Positions 27,254 to 36,100 of a stretch of DNA of 61,339 bases are shown one piece after another. A program made the translations under genes and the position numbers. The stretch is from Candidatus Lambdaproteobacteria bacterium RIFOXYD2_FULL_56_26 (GTDB taxonomy: Bacteria > SAR324 > XYD2-FULL-50-16), in the NCBI GenBank assembly GCA_001783715.1, contig MFNF01000015.1:1-61339 (forward strand). The letters run 5' to 3'. Below the pieces are notes generated by a model. It did no database searches and was not told the origin of the DNA. It worked only from the letters and a program-made list of their open reading frames with translations. Each line of letters opens with the position of its first letter. Positions within the stretch are counted from its first letter, which is position 1.

Positions 27254-29872
27254 ATGACCCTCAGAGTTTATGAATTGGCCAAAGAGCTGGGAGCCCCAGC
27301 CAAGGACTTGTTGGCCATTGCCGCAAAAGTCGGAATTGAGGTGAAGGGCAGCTTTGGCTCCCTCAATGACGCTCAGGTCAAACTGATCAAGGCGGAGCTG
27401 AAAAAACCGGGTTCCCATTCGGCACCCAAGCACGAAGCGGTCGAACCTGCAGAAGCCGCCGGAAGGCCTAAGGTCCGCCGGATCATCACCATCAAGAAAA
27501 ATGAGGAAGGAGTTGAAGGGGTCCAGGTCCGTAGGACTCACTCGGACGAAGAGCCTCAGCCCGAACCTACCCCCGCAGTAGTTGAACCCCCGGCTCCCGA
27601 GCCGGTAGAAGCCCCGGTTGCCACACCGCCCACTCCCTTGGAAGGGCAGCAGGAGGAAAAGGGCCACAAGGTTCACCAACCCCATTTGGCCGCCGAAGGC
27701 GAAACCCCCAAGGTCAAGATTGGCTTGGTGGAATCCAAAGGCAAAAAGGCCGAACCGGAAGCAACCCCAGCCCACAGCCACAGCCCTGCTCCCGTTGCCG
27801 CTCCGGTTTTGCCCGAGCCGGTCTTGCCGGTAAAAACGGCACCGGTGGTGGAGGAAACCGCCGAAGTCAAGGAAGCCAAAGAGATTGCCCGTAAAAAAGA
27901 AGCCAAACGGATCGAAGACGAACTGCTCAAGCCCAAAAAGGCGCTGGTCAAAGCCAGGGACCGGTTCGACGAAGTCAAGGGCGGGGCGCACAAAAACATC
28001 AAAGACATCGACATCGAAGCCCGAGACGAGCGGCCGACCCCTCCGCCCAAAAAACGGTTCACCAAGTTTGTTCCTCCCAGTCGGGTTAAAAGGGATGCGA
28101 GGGTCAAACACACCTTCCAACCTCGGAAAAAGGATTTGGTGGTTGGCCAGTCGATTTCGGTCGGAGAGTTGGCAGGCTTGATCGGCGTTCGGGCGCCGGA
28201 GATCATCAAGACCCTGATCAACCTGGGCATGATGGCCACCATCACCCAATTGATCGACGGCGAAACCGCAGCCCTGGTGGCCGCCGAGCATCAGGTCGAG
28301 TTGAAGGTCGAGTTTACCACCTTGGAAGACAGCATCGAGCAGGTGGAAGACAAGGCGGAAGACTTGGTCTTCAGGCCGCCGGTCGTGACCATCATGGGCC
28401 ACGTTGACCACGGGAAAACCTCCCTGCTCGACCGGATCCGTCAGACCAACGTCACCCAAGGGGAAGCAGGCGGGATCACCCAGCACATCGGGGCCTACAA
28501 CGTCAAAACCAGCGGTGGCCAGATCACCTTCCTGGACACCCCTGGTCACGAAGCCTTTACCGCCATGCGAGCCCGAGGTGCAAACGTCACCGACATCGTG
28601 GTCCTGGTGGTAGCCGCCGATGACGGCCCCAAGCCCCAGACCATCGAAGCGATCCACCACGCCAAAGCGGCCCAGGTGCCGATCATCGTGGCGATCAACA
28701 AGATCGACAAGCCGGGGGCCAACGCCGACAAGGTCAAACAAGAGTTGATGAGCCAAGAGCTGGTGGCCGAAGAATATGGCGGCGAAACCGCCATGGTCCC
28801 GGTCAGCGCCCACACCGGCGAGGGCTTGGAAAAGCTGATGGAGATCATCCAGCTCCAGGCGGAGATGATGGAGCTCAAGGCCAATCCGGCCCGGGAAGCC
28901 AAAGGGGTGGTGATCGAATCTCGGATGGAAAAGGGCCGGGGAAACGTGGCCACCATTTTGATCCAAAACGGAACCCTGCGGGTGGGCGACAACTATGTGG
29001 TTGGTGCCGAGTACGGAAGGGTCCGGGCCATGTGGGACGACCACGGCAAGAAGCTCAAGGAAGCTCTGCCTTCGGTACCGGTGGAGATCGTAGGTCTCAA
29101 TGGCCTGCCCAAATCTGGGGACCAGTTTATCGTTGGTGCCGATGAAAAACAGCTGCGGGCCATTGCCACCGCACGGGGCCACAAGGAAAAGGATGCTGCC
29201 CAAACCAAGGCCAGCGTGGTCCGGTTGGAAAACCTCTTTGACAATGTCGGGGGCGAGAAAAAGGAACTGAACCTGATCATCAAAACCGACGTGGTCGGCT
29301 CGATGGAAGCGATTTCGGAATCCTTGGGCAAGTTGGGCAACGAAGAGGTTTCGGTGCGGATCATCCATGCCGCCGTCGGGGCCATTACTAGGACCGACGT
29401 AGTGCTAGCTTCGGCCTCCAAGGCAATCGTGATCGGCTTTAACATCCGTCCCGATGCCGGAGCCAAACAAACCGCCCAGGAAGACGGGGTCCAGATTCGG
29501 CTTTATTCGGTCATCTATGATGCCATCGAAGACGTAACCAAGGCCCTCGAAGGGTTGCTCAAGCCGATCGTCCGAGAAGAACTGCAAGGCAAGGCCGAGA
29601 TTCTGGAAGTCTTTAACATCCCCAAAGTCGGCGTGATTGCCGGTTCCAAGGTCACCGAAGGCAAGATCTTCAGGGATTGCCCGGTTCGGGTCATCCGGGA
29701 CAACGTCATGATCCACGACGGCAAACTGGCCAGCTTGCGGCGGTTCAAGGAAAACGCCAAGGATGTGGCGGCCGGGTTTGAATGCGGGATTGGCTTGATG
29801 AACTTCAAAGAGTTTAAGGCCGGTGACGTGATCGAATGTTACAAACGGCTCGAAACCAGCGCCACCCTCTAA
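27254..29872 (+). CDS. infB: Translation initiation factor IF-2
   Basis: An 872-residue GTPase that brings initiator tRNA to the 30S subunit. The N-terminus MTLRVYELAKELG is the standard IF2_N start, which is why ATG 27254 is preferred over the TTG at 27218. A long Pro/Glu/Ala-rich linker (about residues 70-260) follows, then a second IF2_N-like module and the G domain with GHVDHGKTS, DTPGHEAF and AINKIDKPGA, and domains II-IV to the end. Its stop codon directly abuts the rbfA start. Length and order are normal. Confidence 0.97.
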   Translation: MTLRVYELAKELGAPAKDLLAIAAKVGIEVKGSFGSLNDAQVKLIKAELKKPGSHSAPKHEAVEPAEAAGRPKVRRIITIKKNEEGVEGVQVRRTHSDEEPQPEPTPAVVEPPAPEPVEAPVATPPTPLEGQQEEKGHKVHQPHLAAEGETPKVKIGLVESKGKKAEPEATPAHSHSPAPVAAPVLPEPVLPVKTAPVVEETAEVKEAKEIARKKEAKRIEDELLKPKKALVKARDRFDEVKGGAHKNIKDIDIEARDERPTPPPKKRFTKFVPPSRVKRDARVKHTFQPRKKDLVVGQSISVGELAGLIGVRAPEIIKTLINLGMMATITQLIDGETAALVAAEHQVELKVEFTTLEDSIEQVEDKAEDLVFRPPVVTIMGHVDHGKTSLLDRIRQTNVTQGEAGGITQHIGAYNVKTSGGQITFLDTPGHEAFTAMRARGANVTDIVVLVVAADDGPKPQTIEAIHHAKAAQVPIIVAINKIDKPGANADKVKQELMSQELVAEEYGGETAMVPVSAHTGEGLEKLMEIIQLQAEMMELKANPAREAKGVVIESRMEKGRGNVATILIQNGTLRVGDNYVVGAEYGRVRAMWDDHGKKLKEALPSVPVEIVGLNGLPKSGDQFIVGADEKQLRAIATARGHKEKDAAQTKASVVRLENLFDNVGGEKKELNLIIKTDVVGSMEAISESLGKLGNEEVSVRIIHAAVGAITRTDVVLASASKAIVIGFNIRPDAGAKQTAQEDGVQIRLYSVIYDAIEDVTKALEGLLKPIVREELQGKAEILEVFNIPKVGVIAGSKVTEGKIFRDCPVRVIRDNVMIHDGKLASLRRFKENAKDVAAGFECGIGLMNFKEFKAGDVIECYKRLETSATL

Positions 29873-30274
29873 ATGGCCAAAATCCCCAAGGAACGAAAAA
29901 AGGAGTTGATCCGGGTTAAACTCTCGGAAATCTTCACCAGAGAAGCCAATGACCCCCGGTTCGCCGGGGTGACCTTGACCAGCATCAAACTGAGCCCCGA
30001 TGGAGCTTCGGGGACGGTTTTCTTCTCCGTTTTTGCCTCCAAGTACCAGATTTCCGAAGTGGAAGCGGCGCTCAACCGGTCGGCGGGGTTTTTCTCCTCC
30101 AAGTTGGGCCAGACCCTCAAAACCCGCAACACCCCAAGGTTGAACTTTGTTTACGACAAAGGCTTCGACCACACCGACAAGATCGAACGACTGCTCAAAG
30201 AAAACCTCCCCCACACCCAGTCGGACCTTCCGGCGGAAGAAAAAGAGGAAGACTCGACGGATTCGGAAGAATAG
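29873..30274 (+). CDS. rbfA: Ribosome-binding factor A
   Basis: A 133-residue KH-like protein that binds the 30S subunit late in assembly. Family blocks are KKELIRVKLSEIFTRE, the VTLTSIKLSPDGASGTVFFS strand pair and RSAGFFSSKLGQTLKTRNTP with PRLNFVYDKG. The tail is acidic. Its ATG follows the infB stop with no gap. truB and rpsO, which often come next, are absent; the operon ends here and an unrelated lower-GC gene follows. Confidence 0.93.
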   Translation: MAKIPKERKKELIRVKLSEIFTREANDPRFAGVTLTSIKLSPDGASGTVFFSVFASKYQISEVEAALNRSAGFFSSKLGQTLKTRNTPRLNFVYDKGFDHTDKIERLLKENLPHTQSDLPAEEKEEDSTDSEE

Positions 30275-30613
30275 CCCTTTTGGGTTGTCGAAAAGTTTGC
30301 CCTAAAATTCAATAACTCCCCCTTTAGCCAATTTTCCCCCTTCCCTTGGGCCGTTTGTTCCTGTTCCCCGTTCCTTTCCCTGCCCAAGCGTTCACCAATA
30401 AACTCTGATTTTTGGCTTTTCTACACCAACCCCGAATTTTTCCCTTTCCCCCAGTCAGCCTCATGGTTTGGCCGCAATTTTTCTTGCTACTGAAATCATA
30501 ACTTTTTTTGCCTAGTTCTCGTTTTTCTGTTACCCTGCCCTCACTTTGTTCACCAAACCGTTTGGAAATCCTTTCCAACGGTGGTGAATTTGACGCAGAG
30601 TGCGAGGGGAAAA
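30275..30613. other. AT-richer intergenic region after rbfA
   Basis: About 340 bp, pyrimidine-rich and richer in A+T than the surroundings, with no supported gene. It contains a candidate promoter (30508-30536) and a small palindrome TTGGAAA-TCC-TTTCCAA at 30562-30578 between that promoter and the next gene, a possible regulator site. Confidence 0.45.
30508..30536 (+). promoter_or_regulatory. Candidate promoter of the 30.6-kb exported protein
   Basis: TTGCCT (30508-30513), 17 bp spacer, TACCCT (30531-30536), followed by the palindrome at 30562-30578 and the gene at 30614. Confidence 0.4.
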
Positions 30614-31528
30614 ATGAAACAGTTGTTGTGCCTTGTATGGATTTTCGCCTTTTTATCCTTGGAACCGGCCAAAGCTGCAACCCCAAAACCCCCCGCAACC
30701 CCTGGTGCAGAAACTCCAAAGGGGCAAGAATGTACTCCGGCAGCAGTTCAGGCAGTTGCGCCTGCAGCGGTATCGGCGATTGTACCTGCTCCTGCAGCAC
30801 TTCCCCTAAGTACGCCAGAATTTATAGCCAGCCAAGGAAAGTCGCTGTCAAAGGCAATCAAAGAAAATCCAGACACACTGGGGAAAACCGACGAAGAAAA
30901 GGTTACCCTACTTTCCGACCTGTTGATGGCAACAACCAAAGAGCTCAATGGCGACAATTCGGACTACCTGAACTTTAAGGTTGCGGAAAAACTACAGAAC
31001 AAAACCGAAGAATCTTCTTTTTTGGCCAATTTTGACCTAGCCTTGGTGATGCCGGTTGCAGGCGGTCCCGGGGGGTGGGGAAAAGGCAAGCCTGCGGTTG
31101 AGGCACAATTGGAAGCTGTGGATGCGGACAATGAAAAAATCGTCAACCTAGTGAGGAAACCACAGGCCCCCAGATGGATGGTTGAGACTCATGTTGTATG
31201 GTTTGAAAGTTTTGATTGCCTTGGAATTACAGATAAGCGTTGTCCAATAGGTCCCTTTTTTGCTTTAGGCCTGGGGAGTACCGAGCCGATTCCGGTTTCA
31301 GCGGCCGGGTACGGTGTTTTGTGGTCTTTTCCCGGAAAAATACACAAAAACCAACGGTTGAACATTGGCCTGGGCCAAGTTTATGACTATTCCTTCCGGC
31401 AGGTCAAACCGGAATATACCACGGACGAATATGTAAAAAACGGGAAGCCCATCAAACGTAATACCAATCTCTACGAGACAGGTAGAACCGACGATATGGT
31501 CATGCTTTCGTTTAACTTGGGGTGGTAG
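30614..31528 (+). CDS. Exported protein of unknown function
   Basis: A 304-residue protein with a signal peptide (MKQLLCLVWIFAFLSLEPAKA), a Pro/Ala-rich segment to about residue 70, a helical region, then a C-terminal half with strand-like stretches (PFFALGLGSTEPIPVSAAG, LNIGLGQVYDYSF) ending SFNLGW, which resembles a small outer-membrane or periplasmic barrel domain. ATG 30614 has a strong GAGGGGA site. Codon use is noticeably more A/T-ending than its neighbours, a possible sign of transfer. No family recognised. Confidence 0.7.
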   Translation: MKQLLCLVWIFAFLSLEPAKAATPKPPATPGAETPKGQECTPAAVQAVAPAAVSAIVPAPAALPLSTPEFIASQGKSLSKAIKENPDTLGKTDEEKVTLLSDLLMATTKELNGDNSDYLNFKVAEKLQNKTEESSFLANFDLALVMPVAGGPGGWGKGKPAVEAQLEAVDADNEKIVNLVRKPQAPRWMVETHVVWFESFDCLGITDKRCPIGPFFALGLGSTEPIPVSAAGYGVLWSFPGKIHKNQRLNIGLGQVYDYSFRQVKPEYTTDEYVKNGKPIKRNTNLYETGRTDDMVMLSFNLGW

Positions 31529-31653
31529 GGGGCTGACTCAGAAAAGACAGTGCTTGGAGGGGGACCTTTTGAGCCATCCCCAAGTCCCAAGAGGTGTTCT
31601 TTTGCCGCAAAGAAATGTAGTTGGAAAGCTTAAAGATTAAAGTTGGATGACCC

Positions 31654-32526
31654 CTACCCCGTCCTTCGGACTCGGGTGATGAGGCCGTTTTTGTTGTTTT
31701 TCCAGGCGATGCCCTGGTTGGCCCAGGCCATCAGGCGGGAGAAGACGGGGGTGGGTATTTCGCAGATATCGGCCACTTGGCCCAGATAGGTTTGCTCCTT
31801 GTAGCTGATCGCCTCATCGGCGGTCACTACTTGGATGATGTTCAGCAACACCAGCAGCAACACGTCCTGGGGCAGGTCCGGCGGCGGGCTCAGGTGGGGG
31901 GCCAGTCGGTTTTTGACAAACCCAAAAAGCCGCATTTTTTCCTCTTTGGTTTCCACCGAATTCACTATCATCTTGAGCATCTCCATCTCAAACTCATCGG
32001 GCTTGCCGTTGAGCAGGATGGTGGCGATGATCAGTTCGGCATACCAGTATTTCTGAGCATCGGTAAACCGGTCCACCGGTATCTGGCCTATGGTCAGCCC
32101 CGATTCGGGGGGCAGCAGTTGGGCCTGGGTCCGCTTCCAGTTGAGCCCCTCTTCGAGCCAAGCCAACAGGGACTTGGTGTAAGCCTCGGTGAAACGCATC
32201 ATCCCCGCTACCTGGAGCAAAAAGTTCTTCTCCGTTTGGTCAAACGAGGCATCGGCGATGCAGACCATCATCAATTCCACAAAAATGGCGGCCAAGATTT
32301 GGTCGGGAATGGAGGTGGGGGGTTCTTCAATGGGCGGGGCTTGCTTGGATTCGATCAGCTGCATCAAAGCCACCTTCTGGCCCGGTTCCTTGACCACCCC
32401 GATCACTTGGCGGAGAAACTCCACCTCCGCCTTGTCGATCTCGCCATCGGCCAAAATCGCCGAGACCATCAAACGGGCGTACCAGTACTTTTGGTCTGGC
32501 TTGAGAAGGTTGATGGGAACGGTCAT
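31654..32526 (-). CDS. Tandem TerB-like domain protein
   Basis: A 290-residue helical protein made of two related halves. Each starts with the same block, DQKYWYARLMVSAILADGEI near residue 11 and AQKYWYAELIIATILLNGKP near residue 161, followed by an acidic position and a second helical block (ADASFDQTEKNFLLQVAG and ADEAISYKEQTYLGQVAD). Such helices with acidic residues match the TerB/DjlA-like domain, found in tellurite-resistance and membrane-stress proteins, though a specific role is unknown. Its ATG overlaps the methyltransferase stop as ATGA, placing it third in the operon with the 1308-residue protein. Confidence 0.65.
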   Translation of the reverse strand: MTVPINLLKPDQKYWYARLMVSAILADGEIDKAEVEFLRQVIGVVKEPGQKVALMQLIESKQAPPIEEPPTSIPDQILAAIFVELMMVCIADASFDQTEKNFLLQVAGMMRFTEAYTKSLLAWLEEGLNWKRTQAQLLPPESGLTIGQIPVDRFTDAQKYWYAELIIATILLNGKPDEFEMEMLKMIVNSVETKEEKMRLFGFVKNRLAPHLSPPPDLPQDVLLLVLLNIIQVVTADEAISYKEQTYLGQVADICEIPTPVFSRLMAWANQGIAWKNNKNGLITRVRRTG

Positions 32527-33164
32527 GCCAGTTTCCGGGCGATCAAGAGGCCGTCCCCAAAGGGCAGGAAGTAGCTGTCCAAACCGGGGTGTGCGGCGAC
32601 TTTGCGGTTAAAACGGTCCATCCCTTGGGCCTGGGCCAACTCTTTGTCCGACAGTAGTTCCGGTGGACTCAAGACCTTGCCTTGGTAAAAGACATTGTCC
32701 ACTACCAACAGTCCCCCCGGTCCAAGTAGGCTATAGCATTGGTCCAAAAGATTTGGGTAGTCCTTTTTTGTGGCATCCAGAAAGATCAAATCGTAAGGGC
32801 CGCCTGGTTGCTCCAGGAAGGTTTCGGCCCAAGCGGCCACCAGCCGCACCTGGGGCAGGCCGCCCGATTGGGTCAGGTACCCCCTGGCCTCTTCGATCCG
32901 GTCTGGGTTGGCATCCACCGAGGTGATCTGGGCTTGGGGCCAGCCCAAGAGCATCCAGTGGGTCGAATAACCGATCCCCGAACCCAGCTCCAGGATCTGT
33001 TTGGGCCTGGTGAGCGAGCAGAGCAATTGCAACATTGCCCCCACTTCGTCGCCGACAATCGGGACCTGGGTTTCTTGTCCTTCTTCCTTTTGGTTGAGCA
33101 AAAATTGGGGCAGCGCCGAGGCCAGACTTGCGCAGTAGATTGCAGCGGGATCAGGCTTTCTCAC
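32523..33164 (-). CDS. SAM-dependent O-methyltransferase, COMT-like family
   Basis: A 213-residue class I methyltransferase of the catechol/caffeoyl-CoA O-methyltransferase family: SAM motif ILELGSGIGYSTHWML, acidic loop ITSVDANPDRIEEAR, metal and catalytic region DLIFLDATKKDYPNLLD and LLVVDNVFYQGKV. Members methylate small catechol-type substrates or protein residues. GTG 33164 is taken as the start because AAGGGG precedes it; a TTG at 33182 is the alternative. It overlaps the end of the 1308-residue gene by 14 bp and the next gene by 4 bp, so all three are translationally coupled. Substrate unknown. Confidence 0.85.
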   Translation of the reverse strand: MRKPDPAAIYCASLASALPQFLLNQKEEGQETQVPIVGDEVGAMLQLLCSLTRPKQILELGSGIGYSTHWMLLGWPQAQITSVDANPDRIEEARGYLTQSGGLPQVRLVAAWAETFLEQPGGPYDLIFLDATKKDYPNLLDQCYSLLGPGGLLVVDNVFYQGKVLSPPELLSDKELAQAQGMDRFNRKVAAHPGLDSYFLPFGDGLLIARKLA

Positions 33165-36100
33165 CTGCCCCTTTGGAAGCAATGGCCTTGTCCGGGGCCA
33201 CTTGGGCGAGCAGCTCCACCAGCTTGGCCGGGTTGCTGTAGTCCATCAGGTTGGTGTTGATCGGGGTGCCGTATTTGCGCAGGATGTTGAGGTTTTTGAC
33301 CATCTCGGCAGGGGCTCCCTCGCCGACATTGTAGCCGGTGAAAAAGAGGATACAAGATTCAGGGGTCAGCTTGCGCAGTCGCTTGGCCATTTCCCGGTAA
33401 TTGGAAAGGTTGCTTTTGGAATCGTCGCCGATGATCATCAACAGGTGTGGACGTTTGCCCTGTTCGGCGATTTCCGCTTCCATCCGGCCCAGGCCCAGGT
33501 CCTCGTACTTGACCGCCGTGCCGAAGTAGGACTTGACCGCCGGGTCGAAGGCCTTCATCAGCTCCAAGGTGTCCAACATCCCATCCCCGGAGGCAACGAT
33601 GTGCCGGACCGCATTTTTGCCGCCCTTGACCTGGGAGAGTTTGTCCACTTCGGCGATGATCTTCTCTTGGGCGGTAGTGGAGATGCGCTCCACCGTGTCT
33701 TTGACGGTTTTGACGAACACCAGCCCGGCCAATTCTTTGTTGATTTCCTCCAAAGTACCGCTGAGCCCTCCGGCCAGTTCCTTGGCCTGGGCCGAAGCGG
33801 TTTGGGCGGTGGAGCCGCCAGAGCTGATCGCTTGGGTAACCGCTTCCTTGGCGACCTTAAATTTCTCGTCCACCAGGGCAAACTTTTGGTCCAGGGTTTC
33901 CTTTTCGGCGGCCAAAAAGGAGAGCCTCTGCTGGTCGGTCAAAAAGGTGTTTTGCATCTGTGCCCGTTCCGCCTTGAGCCGGTCGAAGCCGCTTTTTTTG
34001 GCTTTCTGGCTTTCGGCCATCAGCTTCAGCTTGCTGCCTTCGGTTTCCAGGTACTTTTTGAGTTTGTCCCGGTATTCGCCGTACCGCACCAGATTGGTCC
34101 TGATGGTGGTCTTTTGGGACTCGTTGTGGACCAAGGCCTTGTAAAAGAGGTCATCGGCAAAGGGGACGGTGAACTGTTCCTTGATGATGTCTGAAAAGTC
34201 GTATTCCAACAGGTCGTTGCCGATGAATAAAATGTCCGGCGATTCCGGCAGGTCGTTGATGCCGGTGATTTGGAAGAGGGTGTTGTCCAGCTTGTCGATC
34301 TGCAGGCAGGTGGCCAAAAACCGTTTGAGCATCTCGTCTTCGGTGGCAAACACGATTTTGCGTTTGGCGATGCCCTTGAGTTCGTCGTCGGTGAACTTAA
34401 AGATCAGCCGTCTTTTGGGGATCGTTTCGCTCAAAAAGCTTTGTTTGACCCCTTCGATGACCCTCGCCAGAGGGCTGGGCAAAAACCGCAACTTTTGCAG
34501 GATCAGGGGGCGGATGATCTCATAAAGCCGTTGGGAGAGCTGCTGCTGGGTCTTGGCGACCTTGACCTTGAGACCGGTGTACTGGGAAAGCTTTTGGGCG
34601 GCATCCTGGTACTTGGTCAGGCTGGTTTGCAGGCCGTTGAGCTTTTCGGCGGTTTTTTGGGAAAACTGGGCCAACACCTCCGCATCCGCCTTCAGCTGGG
34701 TTTCCACCTGGGGAAGCCTCTGGGTCACTTCGGCGACCCGGTTTTGCAGCTGGTCGATCCGGTTTTGAACGTTGTTCATCACCTCTTCCTTGACCTTGCC
34801 CCGTTCGTCCAGTTGGTCCACCATCTTCTGGTCCAGCTTCCCCCGTAGGGCCTCGGAAGCCATGTTGAGCATGATCAACATGGTTTCGAGCAGGTAACCG
34901 CCGACCGGGTCGTCTGCCCCCTTGTCCCGCAGTTTGGCCTTGAGCTCGTTGAGCTTTGCCTCGACCTTCTTTTGGTGGGCATCGTAGTTCTTGGGGTCGA
35001 TCTTCCCACGGGAGAACATTTCGAGCAGCGAAGCGTCCACCAAGTCTTCCACCACGGTGATCGTAGCGTCCTTGAAGGCTTCGTGGGCGGTCAAAAGCTC
35101 TTGGCCGTCCTTCATGCAGATCAGCCCGTCCACCCCCAGGTTGAGCCCCTCCACCTGGGCAGTCAACTTGGCAAAGATCGGCTGGCCGGCCGGGGTGGCC
35201 AGCATGTTGCTGATCCCTTCGATCCGGTGGGCCTTCAGTTTGGGGTTGGTGGTGATCTTTTTGAACAGCCCGGTTTTGGATTCGACCTTGTTGAACTGTT
35301 TGAGCAGCAAAAAGAGGGTCTGCCCAAAAAACAGGCCGTCTCCGGTTTTGACCAGATTGAGCAGGTGGGCCAGGTCGGACTTGAGGCCCTTGAAGACCTC
35401 TTCCTTCGCCCCTTTGAGGATCGCCTTCTTTTGCTCAGCGGTCAGCTTGGCGTTGATCTGCTTTTCCCCTTTTTTACCGATCTGGTTCCAGATGATCTTG
35501 CGGTAGGCGGGGTCCAGGTTGTTGAAAAAGGCTTCCGCCCGCAGGGAAATGTAGCTGGCCAGACAACCGTCCCGCTCGGCATCGTCAAAGATGGTCGCCC
35601 ATTCGGCGTAGGAGAGCATCTTGTCCTTGAGCCCTTCGGTGAAGATCTCCATCCTCAGCTTGACCCCGGCGGCATCCAGGGAGGCAAACTGTTTGGCCGA
35701 GTCATAGGAAGCGTCTTGGTTGAAGCTGGTGTCCGGGAACTTGGCCTTGAACAGCGCCGAGTTGGTCAAAACGATGGAAGCCAAAATATCCACACTTTGG
35801 CCGACCAGCACTTCCTTTTGCCCCTTGGGGCCAATCACCCTCCAGGCCTCGATGGCCATGGCTTTGTCCTTGAGAAACTCGACGATCAGGGGCTCTCTGA
35901 TCTCTGGAGGGATACGGGACAAAAAGACCGCCATCGACTCTTCCTGGAGCTTGGCGGTCAGGCGGTCGAGGACCTTGGGCTCCATGGAGTCCACCAGCTG
36001 GGTGAATTCCTCTTCCTTGAGCAGCTTGAGGTTGTCGCCGCTGGCCTTAAATTCCTTTTCCAGGTACTCGGGCATCAGCTGCCGCCCAATGGCGGCAACC

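Noticed and set aside
27038-29368. Long open frame (776 codons) on the minus strand opposite infB
   Set aside because: Antisense shadow of nusA and infB, whose identities are certain.
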